The notes: generated from the sequence alone by a model not told the origin. DNA of 8,527 nt from Patulibacter sp. (GCA_031119595.1 JAVHXX010000178.1:1-8527), one strand, 5' to 3'; positions 1 to 5,218 are shown, numbered from the stretch's first letter. Made by a program: numbers and translations.

Positions 1-38
1 CTCTGGAGCCAGGCGACGATGACATCCGGTGGGCGCAT
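1..38 (-). CDS. Possible 5' end of a divergent gene running off the left edge
   Basis: Reading the minus strand from an ATG at 38 gives MRPPDVIVAWLQ and stays open to the window edge. About 10 of 12 codons end in G or C, which matches the other genes here, whereas the competing plus-strand frame (stop at 72-74) is closer to 65 percent. A GGAG lies almost directly against the ATG, too close for a good ribosome binding site. Another in-frame ATG in a different frame at 94 is also open to the edge. Twelve codons cannot identify a family, so this is only a hint that the region up to 218 is a divergent promoter region. Confidence 0.2.
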   Translation of the reverse strand, partial: MRPPDVIVAWLQ

Positions 39-103
39 GCTCCGGTGCGTCGGCCGCGTGCAGGGCTTCTGTAGCGGCGGGCCGGATCGGTCATTCCGGT
101 ACG

Positions 104-132
104 ACCATACCTGCCCACCCCTTTCATCTGAA
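104..132 (-). promoter_or_regulatory. Candidate sigma-70-type promoter facing left
   Basis: On the minus strand TTCAGA (132-127) and TATGGT (109-104) are separated by exactly 17 nt. Each matches 4 of 6 consensus positions for -35 and -10. Transcription would start near 97 and run toward the left edge, where a short open frame begins. Chance occurrence of such a weak pair is not negligible. Confidence 0.28.
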
Positions 133-158
133 CGTAACCAAGCGCCGGGGATTTTCGG

Positions 159-178
159 TCAACCTGATCTCAACCTGA
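159..178 (+). promoter_or_regulatory. One-turn-spaced direct repeat, OmpR/PhoB-type operator candidate
   Basis: The 9-mer TCAACCTGA occurs twice, at 159-167 and 170-178, so the copies start 11 nt apart, one helical turn. Tandem direct repeats with this spacing are typical of winged-helix response regulators of the OmpR/PhoB family, which bind head to tail on one face of the DNA. The site lies 40 nt before the start of the orphan gene at 219, in a region that may be divergent. No good -10 element is visible between the repeat and that gene. Which regulator binds, and whether the signal is phosphate, cannot be told from sequence. Confidence 0.4.
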
Positions 179-179
179 C

Positions 180-196
180 TGCCGCCGCGGGCGGCA
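180..196 (+). other. Short perfect hairpin in the leader of the orphan gene
   Basis: TGCCGCC and GGCGGCA form a 7-bp stem around a 3-nt loop, ending 22 nt before the ATG at 219 and 9 nt before its AGGAA ribosome-binding motif. There is no T-run, so it is not a clear terminator. It could be a leader stem-loop or simply reflect GC-rich sequence. Confidence 0.25.
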
Positions 197-218
197 CCAC
201 GGACCAGGAACCCACCGC

Positions 219-518
219 ATGTCGAACACCCCCACGCTCGAAGAGGTCCTCGGGACCGCACGCTCGGCCGACGATCCGCACCTGCACCTCAACCACGAGG
301 GCGCTGTCGTGGCCGTCACCTTCACGCCCGAGGGCTGGGCGGCGGTGGATCCGCTCCGCAAGAGCGAGCACCAGGGCCAGCGCTCGGTCATCACCCGGTG
401 CCCGGTGCGCGGCGTGGTCAGCGTCGACGCGTATGTCGTGCCCGCCGTGTCGGCCCTGGCGCCGAAGCCGTGGAGCCGCGCCGAGCGCGCGGCCTACGCC
501 TTCCTCGAAGCCGCGTAG
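219..518 (+). CDS. Small orphan protein, 99 aa, unknown function
   Basis: I do not recognise this protein. Nearly every codon ends in G or C, which marks it as truly coding, and an AGGAA motif at 206-210 sits 8 nt before the ATG, supporting this start. The product has no signal peptide, no hydrophobic membrane segment and a single Cys (near residue 61, in the RCPVRGVVSVDAY stretch). Residues 1-20 look helical, residues 24-38 (LNHEGAVVAVTFTPEGW) and 55-75 look like short beta strands, and the tail PWSRAERAAYAFLEAA looks like an amphipathic helix. That suggests a small soluble alpha/beta fold. It is followed by a strong intrinsic terminator and preceded by a possible operator, so it is probably a single-gene transcription unit. 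Confidence 0.72.
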   Translation: MSNTPTLEEVLGTARSADDPHLHLNHEGAVVAVTFTPEGWAAVDPLRKSEHQGQRSVITRCPVRGVVSVDAYVVPAVSALAPKPWSRAERAAYAFLEAA

Positions 519-550
519 GCGCCGGCGCCACACCCGACGACCCTCTGCTG

Positions 551-580
551 CGCCCCCGGAGTCCGGGGGCGTTGCTCGTT
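551..580 (+). terminator. Rho-independent terminator of the orphan gene
   Basis: CGCCCCCGG (551-559) pairs perfectly with CCGGGGGCG (563-571) around a 3-nt loop AGT, and the stem is followed by TTGCTCGTTT. The structure begins 32 nt after the stop codon at 518, on the strand expected for the gene just upstream. This is the clearest terminator in the window. Confidence 0.78.
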
Positions 581-609
581 TCAGAGCACCTCGTCCGGGG
601 CGTTGTTCG

Positions 610-866
610 ATCCCCACGGTGGGTCGCGGGGAGTTGTCGATCGACGTCACCCACGCCGGGGTCACCTTCAAGGACGTGATGCAGCGCCGTGGCGACGCGG
701 GCTACGCCCCGTCGTGGCCGCTCTCCCTGCCGTCCTCGACCTGCTCGCGACCGGTGCGCTGACCGTCGACCTCGAGGTCGTTCCCGGCCTCGAGGGCGTG
801 GGGGCGGCACACGACGCGCTCGCCGCCGGATCACCGCGCGGCAAGTACGTCGTAGCGGTCGCCTAG
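610..866 (+). pseudogene. Internally deleted quinone oxidoreductase/zinc-type alcohol dehydrogenase (MDR) remnant
   Basis: Two pieces of one medium-chain dehydrogenase/reductase lie in different frames. From 610, one frame reads IPTVGRGELSIDVTHAG followed by VTFKDVMQRRGDAGYAPSWP, the N-terminal signature of quinone-oxidoreductase-like proteins, where the family normally continues with a VPGxExxG motif. Around 705-725 the match moves to the next frame, which reads PAVLDLLATGALTVDLEVV and ends GVGAAHDALAAGSPRGKYVV plus AVA before TAG at 864-866. That is the usual C-terminal end of the family (proposed partner-helix 'eAh..l..g...GK.V' pattern). Full-length members have about 310-330 residues; about 85 remain, so the whole Rossmann cofactor domain is missing. 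No full N-terminus is visible. An internal deletion with frame change fits best; an assembly error is possible. Family assignment is from motif recall. Confidence 0.6.
767..795. repeat. Paired CCTCGAGG palindromes within the MDR remnant
   Basis: CGACCTCGAGGTCG (767-780) is a perfect 14-bp palindrome, and its core CCTCGAGG (770-777) recurs at 788-795, so the two copies can also pair as an 8-bp stem with a 10-nt loop. The element lies about 70 nt downstream of the L,D-transpeptidase stop on the opposite strand and could act as a terminator-like stem for it, though no T-run follows on either strand. It may equally be a by-product of Leu-Glu/Val codons. Confidence 0.28.
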
Positions 867-2539
867 GCGGCGCTGGGACTCGAGTCCTCGATCGTCACGA
901 TGGTGCCGATCGGGGTGTACGGGTAGACCTTCGCGGCGCTCGCCTCGGGCAACTCGACGCAGCCGAGCGACTGCGGCGTGCCGAACGACGCACGATCGAA
1001 GGTGTGGAGCGCGTCACCGCCGTTGAAGTAGCTGACCCACTTGATGCCCGGGTCGTTGTACTTGGAGCCGTCCGGGTTGGTGCCGCTCATCGTGGTGATC
1101 GGGATGTGCTCGAAGACCGGGAAGGAGCCGAGTTCGGTCGGGGCGGCGGGGATGCCGGTGTTGCCGGGCGAGGTGAGGACGACCTTGCCGTTGTGCCAGA
1201 GCGTGAGCTTCTGCGGCACGGCGCGGTGCACGTACACGTAGGAGTACCCGTCGGTCTTCTTCTTGCCGCTGACGGTGTCGGCGATGAGGTCGTTCCAGAC
1301 GTCGGCGCCGGCTTCGCCGTCGACGGTGAGGCCGTGCTCGTTCTGGAACATCATCACCGCACCGCGCGTGATGGTGTTGGCCTGGCCTTCGTCCCACAGC
1401 GCCTTGAGCTCCGGGGGCGTGTTCTCGTAGCGCCAGCTGAAGTGGCCCTTCGGGGCGTTCACCGCGGCGGCCGCCTCGGCGGCGCGGGTGTGCGCGACGG
1501 GCGTGTCCTCGGTGAACGAGAGCGGCAGGTAGCCGTCCTGGGCGAGCAGCTGCTGGAGGCGCTCGAGCGAGCCAGGCGGGACGGTCCAGGTGAGCTGGTC
1601 GGTGGCGGTGCCCGACACGCCGCTGGCGGTGGCGACGTTGACCGACTTCGGCAGCGAGACCGTGACCTTCGTGCCGAGGCCGAAGCCGCCGCCCGTGGTC
1701 TTGTAGAGGAGGGTGTGGCTGTTGGGGACGGACCAGCGGCCGTTGCCGGCGGGCGACACGGTGGGCCGCTGCGAGCCGAGCGTCTGCTTGACGGTCTTCG
1801 AGAAGGTCAGGCGCAGCGGCTGCGACGGCGCGAGCTGCGAGTTCGCGGTCGGGTCGGCGACGACGACCGGATGGGCGGAGGCCGGGAACCAGCTCACGGT
1901 GGTCGGGGTGCCCATCTTCTCCCACGCGCGCGGGGCGTTCGCGAGCTGCACGGTGCCTGCGGAGGCGTGGGTGCCGAGCGAGACGGTCGTCGACGGGCCC
2001 TCCATCGCGAGCTGCTTCGTCTGACCGGTGGCGGTGTGGGCGGTGGCCCGCTCCACGGGCTGGTCGAAGGTGGCCTTGACGGTCTGGCCGGGCTGCACCG
2101 TGAGCCAGTGGTTGGAGACCGTGGAGATCGGGGCGGTGACCGTGGTGCTGAGCTCGCGGGTCTTGCCGAGCGCCCACCCGAGCGACGACGGCCGCTGCAC
2201 GGTGGCGGAGACCATGATCTGCTCGCCCGGCGCGACCTTGGTCTTGGGGGTGAGCTTGTCGCCGTCGACGACGAGCGGGATCTGGTCGCCGGAGGACGTG
2301 GCCGCGGTGGCGCTGACGAGCTTGCCGCCGAGGGCGCCCAGGCTCACGTGCGCGAGCGCGGAAGGATCACCCTCGAGCGTGGCGCCGGAGAGGCCGATCG
2401 CGGCGCCGAGGGCCGCACCGGCCGCGACGACGACGAGCACGACCCCGCCGATCAGGACGCGGGGTGCGCGGCGGCGCGCAGGCGACGGAGCCGCTCCCGT
2501 CGACTGGGGCGAGAGCGCAGGGTCGGCGGTTCGCAGCAC
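863..2539 (-). CDS. Membrane-anchored L,D-transpeptidase (YkuD fold) with peptidoglycan-binding domain
   Basis: The product would make 3-3 peptidoglycan cross-links or attach ligands to the wall outside the membrane. With GTG at 2539 it has 558 residues: a basic stretch (ARRRAPR, 21-27), one membrane helix (about 28-50), an extended beta-rich region (about 60-320, probably Ig-like modules), a peptidoglycan-binding domain (about 322-422, including LERLQQLLAQDGYLPLSF and RGAVMMFQNEHGLTVDG), and a YkuD catalytic domain (about 430-551). The catalytic signature is H512 followed by SLGCVEL with Cys527, 15 residues later; many family members have SHGC, so His is replaced by Leu. The GTG start is preferred because the 27 codons upstream in frame (from a TTG at 2620) lack the G/C third-position bias, and TATGAT lies 6 nt before the GTG. 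Its 3' end overlaps the MDR remnant stop. It is divergent from vapBC. Confidence 0.92.
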   Translation of the reverse strand: MLRTADPALSPQSTGAAPSPARRRAPRVLIGGVVLVVVAAGAALGAAIGLSGATLEGDPSALAHVSLGALGGKLVSATAATSSGDQIPLVVDGDKLTPKTKVAPGEQIMVSATVQRPSSLGWALGKTRELSTTVTAPISTVSNHWLTVQPGQTVKATFDQPVERATAHTATGQTKQLAMEGPSTTVSLGTHASAGTVQLANAPRAWEKMGTPTTVSWFPASAHPVVVADPTANSQLAPSQPLRLTFSKTVKQTLGSQRPTVSPAGNGRWSVPNSHTLLYKTTGGGFGLGTKVTVSLPKSVNVATASGVSGTATDQLTWTVPPGSLERLQQLLAQDGYLPLSFTEDTPVAHTRAAEAAAAVNAPKGHFSWRYENTPPELKALWDEGQANTITRGAVMMFQNEHGLTVDGEAGADVWNDLIADTVSGKKKTDGYSYVYVHRAVPQKLTLWHNGKVVLTSPGNTGIPAAPTELGSFPVFEHIPITTMSGTNPDGSKYNDPGIKWVSYFNGGDALHTFDRASFGTPQSLGCVELPEASAAKVYPYTPIGTIVTIEDSSPSAA

Positions 2540-2545
2540 CGGCCG

Positions 2546-2551
2546 ATCATA
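2546..2551 (-). promoter_or_regulatory. -10 element TATGAT for leaderless L,D-transpeptidase mRNA
   Basis: On the minus strand TATGAT is followed by six bases, CGGCCG, and then the GTG at 2539. A transcript starting at the usual distance from this -10 would begin at or next to the G of the start codon, giving a leaderless mRNA, which is common in actinobacteria. No good -35 lies 16-18 nt upstream; the nearest candidate, TTGTCG, is 21 nt away. No Shine-Dalgarno motif precedes the GTG, which fits. Confidence 0.55.
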
Positions 2552-2714
2552 AAGAGGAATGCCCGCTCCTCGCGACAATTGTTTTCCCAATCGGCGGGCC
2601 GGCGGTATCTCGAATCTCAACGCCTGCTTATCTGGGTCGCACCGCTTTCAGGAAAAGCGCCGCGGGAGACGCGCTTCCTCGCCAGTCCTGCCGCGCCTGC
2701 GCGCCAGGACGGTG

Positions 2715-2801
2715 CGGATCGCGCACGGATCGGCACACATCGCGCGTGTTCCGTGACGTGTACGAGGTCAGCGTGCGTGGAATGACCGGCACACCGATCC
2801 G
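2715..2801. promoter_or_regulatory. Repeated CGGATCG motifs, candidate vapBC operator
   Basis: CGGATCG occurs at 2715-2721 and 2726-2732, 11 nt apart start to start, and as its inverse CGATCCG at 2795-2801, 9 nt before the -10 of vapB. The flanks are also shared: CGGCACAC appears at 2731-2738 and 2787-2794. GTGCG and CGCAC (2712-2716, 2722-2726) form a small inverted repeat around the first copy. Type II antitoxins usually repress their own operon by binding repeats next to the promoter, so this arrangement is a reasonable operator, but it is inferred from position and repetition only. Confidence 0.35.
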
Positions 2802-2810
2802 CGCAAGAGC

Positions 2811-2816
2811 TACAAT
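2811..2816 (+). promoter_or_regulatory. -10 element TACAAT for vapBC
   Basis: TACAAT matches the -10 consensus at 5 of 6 positions and lies 7 nt before the ATG at 2824, so transcription would start at or beside that codon. No convincing -35 is seen. The element overlaps an alternative in-frame ATG at 2815, which therefore could not be translated from this promoter. Confidence 0.52.
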
Positions 2817-2823
2817 GAAGCAC

Positions 2824-3093
2824 ATGGCCGAGGTCGGCATCCGAGCGCTCAAGCAGAACGCGTCCGCGGTCGTGGCGGCAGCGGCCGCCGGGGAGATCAT
2901 CACGATCACCGACCGTGGACGGCCCGTGGCCCAGCTCATCCCACTCCCCGAGGATCCGCTCGAGGCGATGATCGCGTCAGGACAGGCCCGCCCGCCGAAG
3001 GGTGCACTCTCCGATCTCCCGGAGGCGCTCCATCTCGACGGTCCGAAGCTGTCCGAGCTCATCGCCGCCGACCGCGCCGACCAGCGCTACTGA
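2824..3093 (+). CDS. vapB: Phd/YefM-like type II antitoxin (VapB role)
   Basis: An 89-residue antitoxin that should neutralise the toxin encoded just downstream and repress the operon as a complex with it. The N-terminal half carries the Phd/YefM-type DNA-binding fold signature: VGIRALKQNASAVV (residues 4-17), then GEIITITDRGRPVAQLIPL (23-41), where family members have a TxRGxPVA-type turn. The C-terminal half (about 42-89) is acidic and looks like the usual toxin-binding tail. In-frame ATGs also occur at 2782 and 2815; 2824 is chosen because the TACAAT -10 at 2811-2816 would put the transcript start there and because family members begin a few residues before the VGIR segment. The start at 2815, with a weak AAGAG before it, stays possible. 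Toxin starts 2 nt after this stop. Confidence 0.85.
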   Translation: MAEVGIRALKQNASAVVAAAAAGEIITITDRGRPVAQLIPLPEDPLEAMIASGQARPPKGALSDLPEALHLDGPKLSELIAADRADQRY

Positions 3094-3095
3094 CG

Positions 3096-3488
3096 GTGCT
3101 GTACTACGCCGATACCTCGGCGCTCGCAAAGCTGGTCATGGCGGAACCGGAGTCCGCAGCCCTGCGCGCCTGGGCGCTGAGCGGTGGTCGCGAGCTCGTC
3201 TCGTGCGACCTGGCCCGCACGGAACTCCTGCGCGCCGTCCGGCGGCAGGGAACCGAGGCGACGCTCGCGGCCCGCGCCGTCCTCGACCGTCTGACGCTGT
3301 TCGCGATCTCGACCTCGTCGTACGAGGCCGCCGGTCTGGTCCTGCCCCTGGACCTGCGGTCGCTCGACGCGATCCATCTCACCGCTGCGCTGGGCCTGGG
3401 TGATCGACTGGCGGGCATCGTGACCTACGACGCCCGCCTCACCGAGGCGGCACGCGCCAGCGGCATCGCCGTGGTCGCGCCCGCCTGA
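3096..3488 (+). CDS. vapC: VapC-type PIN-domain toxin ribonuclease
   Basis: A 130-residue PIN-domain protein, the usual length for VapC, a metal-dependent ribonuclease that cleaves tRNA or rRNA when free of antitoxin. The four acidic residues expected for the active site are present: Asp6 in YYADTSALAKL, Glu43 in ARTELLRAV, Asp91 in RSLDAIHL and Asp112 in TYDARL. The toxin therefore looks intact and active. The start is GTG, 2 nt after the antitoxin stop, with no Shine-Dalgarno motif of its own, so translation is probably coupled to the antitoxin. The 3' end converges on the collagen-like gene with a 22-nt gap that holds half of an inverted repeat. The RNA target cannot be read from sequence. 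Confidence 0.92.
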   Translation: MLYYADTSALAKLVMAEPESAALRAWALSGGRELVSCDLARTELLRAVRRQGTEATLAARAVLDRLTLFAISTSSYEAAGLVLPLDLRSLDAIHLTAALGLGDRLAGIVTYDARLTEAARASGIAVVAPA

Positions 3489-3547
3489 CCGTCTGACCGA
3501 GCGTCGCCCCTCAGCGGACGGTCACCTGGCGGCGCTCGGTGACGGTC
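3487..3547. repeat. Interrupted inverted repeat between convergent vapC and collagen-like gene
   Basis: GACCGTC (3487-3493) and ACCGAGCG (3496-3503) pair with CGCTCGGT (3533-3540) and GACGGTC (3541-3547), giving 15 complementary base pairs with a TG bulge in the left arm and a 29-nt loop. The left arm starts inside the vapC stop codon and the right arm lies in the last codons of the convergent gene. Because it pairs on either strand it could act as a two-way terminator or block read-through, but there is no T-run. Confidence 0.42.
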
Positions 3548-5196
3548 CGGCCGGACTGGCGGTAGCTGCGCCGCAGCGTGTACGTGCCGGGGCGCAGCGT
3601 GCCGCCGCCACGGACGGTCAGGCTGAGCGGCTGGCCGCGGTGCTCGACGCCCGAGGCGTAGACCTTGCCGTTGCGCGTGAGCGCCGCGGCCGACCCGGCC
3701 TTGCGGCCCGCGACGAGCGTGATCGTGCAGAGCACGGTCGTGCTTCCCGCGGCGTCCGATTTCGTCTTCGTGGTCTGGATCAGGCAGCTCGTGCTCGCGT
3801 CCTTGCCGTCCGTGCCGTTCTGGCCTGCGGCGCCGGTCGGCCCGGCAAGCCCGGTCTTTCCGTCGGCGCCGGTCAGGCCCGTCGCGCCGACCGCGCCGGC
3901 CGCACCTGTGGCCCCTGCGGCACCCGCCGCTCCGTCGATGCCCGCCGCGCCGGCCACGCCCTGGGCCCCTGCGGCTCCGGTCGCTCCGGCAGCGCCTGCG
4001 GCCCCGGCGGCCCCTGTCGCCCCGGACGGCAACGCGCCACCGGTACCCGACAGCGGCACGGCCACGGTCCGGAGGTTGCCGTCGATGAGGAGCTGCGCGC
4101 TCCGTGGCCCGGAGGCCTGCGGCACGAATCGCACGAACACCTGGCAGCTCGCGCCGAGCTTGAGCGTCGCGCGGCAGGTGTCGCCGCTGACGAGGAAGTC
4201 GTCCGGATCGTTCCCGCCGACGGTCAGCGCGCCGATGCGCAGCGAGGCCGTGCCGGAGCTCGTGATCGTGATGGCCCGCGCGGCACTCAGCGTGGCCTGC
4301 GGCTGAGCGGCGGCGAAGTCGACGCCGGCCGGCGCCGAGGTCGTTGCCCCGCCGACCCCGCCGGCGGTGATGAGCACCATCGGTACGCCGGAGCCGTCCG
4401 TCGAGATGGTGCCGCCGTCGACGGAGGGGTCGATGAAGCTCGAGCCGGCACCACCGCCGCCACCCCCGCTCAGGAAGTTGCCGTTCCCGCCGCTGCCGCC
4501 ACCGCCGCCGAAGTAGCCGTCGCCGCCCCCGCCGCCGGCGCCGAACGGTCCGATGCCGCCCGCTCCGCCGAGCGGTCCGACGCCGCCCTGACCGGATCCG
4601 CCAGCGTTCCCGTTCATCGTGCCGCCGACGCCGATGGCGTTGAACGTCCCCGGTGCGCCGCCTGCGCCGGTCAGGTTGCCGTTGTAATCCGCGCCCGAGC
4701 CACCCGCGGTGGCACTCGCGCCCGCCGAGCCGCCGCTGCCCCCGCGGGAGCCGCCGAGGATGGTCTGGGTCGTCCCGCTGCCGCCGCCCCCGGCAGCCAC
4801 GAGCAGGTCGTCGACGCTGGTCGCTTCTCCGCCCGAGGTCGGGATGGAGAAGCCCTGACCGTCGGGGCCGTTGTTCGCGACGGTCACCCGGAGTGCCTCA
4901 CCGGCGACCACGTCGAGACGCGCCTGCACGAGCGCCCCGAAGCCGCCGCCGACGTAGCCCTGTCCCGCGTCGTACCCGCCGCCGCGACCGCCGATGAGGG
5001 TCGTGCGCAGGGTCTCGACGCCGTCCGGGACCACGTAGCAGTAGGTCCCGGGCGTGTTGAAGAGGGAGTCGGTGAGCGAGGCGCCGGTCACGACCGGATC
5101 GCCGGGATCGCATGCGGCCGCGGCCGTACCGGTGAAGACGGGGACGGCGAGGAGCAGCGCGAGCGCCGACCCGGTGACCATGACGGGCTTGCGCAT
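3511..5196 (-). CDS. Secreted glycine-rich, collagen-like modular protein
   Basis: A 561-residue exported protein, probably on the cell surface or released. Order: signal peptide (1-28, MRKPVMVTGSALALLLAVPV then an FTGTAAAA cleavage region); beta-type segment with a GTYCYVVPDGVETL pattern (49-63); very glycine-rich region (about 68-280, runs of G with S/A/N); choice-of-anchor-D/Hydin-like beta domain (about 290-386, with DFLVSGDTC and GASCQVFVRFVPQ); 25 unbroken Gly-X-Y triplets (392-466); and a C-terminal beta module (about 470-561) with Cys471 and Cys490 and a GTYTLRRSYRQSGRTV ending. No sortase motif, transmembrane anchor or catalytic motif is visible. Start at 5196 is supported by AAGG (5204-5207), 7 nt upstream, and by the signal peptide; a longer frame running back into hrpA is an artefact. 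Function unknown; a structural or adhesive surface role is only inferred from the modules. Confidence 0.9.
   Translation of the reverse strand: MRKPVMVTGSALALLLAVPVFTGTAAAACDPGDPVVTGASLTDSLFNTPGTYCYVVPDGVETLRTTLIGGRGGGYDAGQGYVGGGFGALVQARLDVVAGEALRVTVANNGPDGQGFSIPTSGGEATSVDDLLVAAGGGGSGTTQTILGGSRGGSGGSAGASATAGGSGADYNGNLTGAGGAPGTFNAIGVGGTMNGNAGGSGQGGVGPLGGAGGIGPFGAGGGGGDGYFGGGGGSGGNGNFLSGGGGGGAGSSFIDPSVDGGTISTDGSGVPMVLITAGGVGGATTSAPAGVDFAAAQPQATLSAARAITITSSGTASLRIGALTVGGNDPDDFLVSGDTCRATLKLGASCQVFVRFVPQASGPRSAQLLIDGNLRTVAVPLSGTGGALPSGATGAAGAAGAAGATGAAGAQGVAGAAGIDGAAGAAGATGAAGAVGATGLTGADGKTGLAGPTGAAGQNGTDGKDASTSCLIQTTKTKSDAAGSTTVLCTITLVAGRKAGSAAALTRNGKVYASGVEHRGQPLSLTVRGGGTLRPGTYTLRRSYRQSGRTVTERRQVTVR
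3799..4023 (-). repeat. Collagen-type Gly-X-Y tract, 25 triplets
   Basis: Residues 392-466 of the secreted protein follow an uninterrupted Gly-X-Y pattern. Nine triplets are Gly-Ala-Ala and four Gly-Ala-Thr; only one has proline (GPT). The last third is more polar (GAD, GKT, GQN, GTD, GKD), with Lys-Asp pairs that can help triple-helix assembly in bacterial collagens. At the DNA level it is a near-tandem GC-rich 9-nt pattern and so a likely site of slippage and length variation. Confidence 0.85.
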
Positions 5197-5218
5197 GTCT
5201 GAACCTTGGGAGGTGGGT

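Larger units (their letters stand above)
2540..2823. other. Divergent intergenic region between transpeptidase and vapBC
   Basis: These 284 bp have no convincing coding frame and are less biased in composition than the flanking genes. They hold a leaderless-type -10 at each end (2546-2551 minus, 2811-2816 plus), three copies of the CGGATCG motif (two direct, one inverted), and a possible stem at 2651-2678 where GGAAAAGCGC can pair with GCGCTTCC leaving two A residues bulged. The open frame that runs through it on the plus strand is an upstream extension of the antitoxin frame, not a separate gene. Confidence 0.7.

Noticed and set aside
3..74. Possible 3' end of a plus-strand gene (LEPGDDDIRWAHAPV ... 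stop at 72-74)
   Set aside because: Only about 65 percent of codons end in G or C, well below the other genes, and no family is recognisable; too short to support.
2540..2620. N-terminal extension of the L,D-transpeptidase to a TTG at 2620
   Set aside because: The extra 27 codons lack the G/C third-position bias and contain the TATGAT promoter element.
689..2785. A 698-codon open frame on the plus strand opposite the L,D-transpeptidase
   Set aside because: It is Arg/Gly/Ala-rich low-complexity sequence with no domain, arising from the G/C third-position bias of the real gene on the other strand.
2464..2823. Long N-terminal extension of the antitoxin frame
   Set aside because: It runs through the start of the transpeptidase gene and the intergenic promoter region; antitoxins of this family start just before the VGIR segment.
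4440..4800. GC-rich runs that look like a minisatellite or repeat array
   Set aside because: They are the codons of the glycine-rich region of the secreted protein, without a fixed repeat unit; not a CRISPR or mobile element.
3640..5202. A 520-codon open frame on the plus strand opposite the collagen-like gene
   Set aside because: It mirrors the glycine/alanine codons of the secreted protein and has no start signal or recognisable motif.
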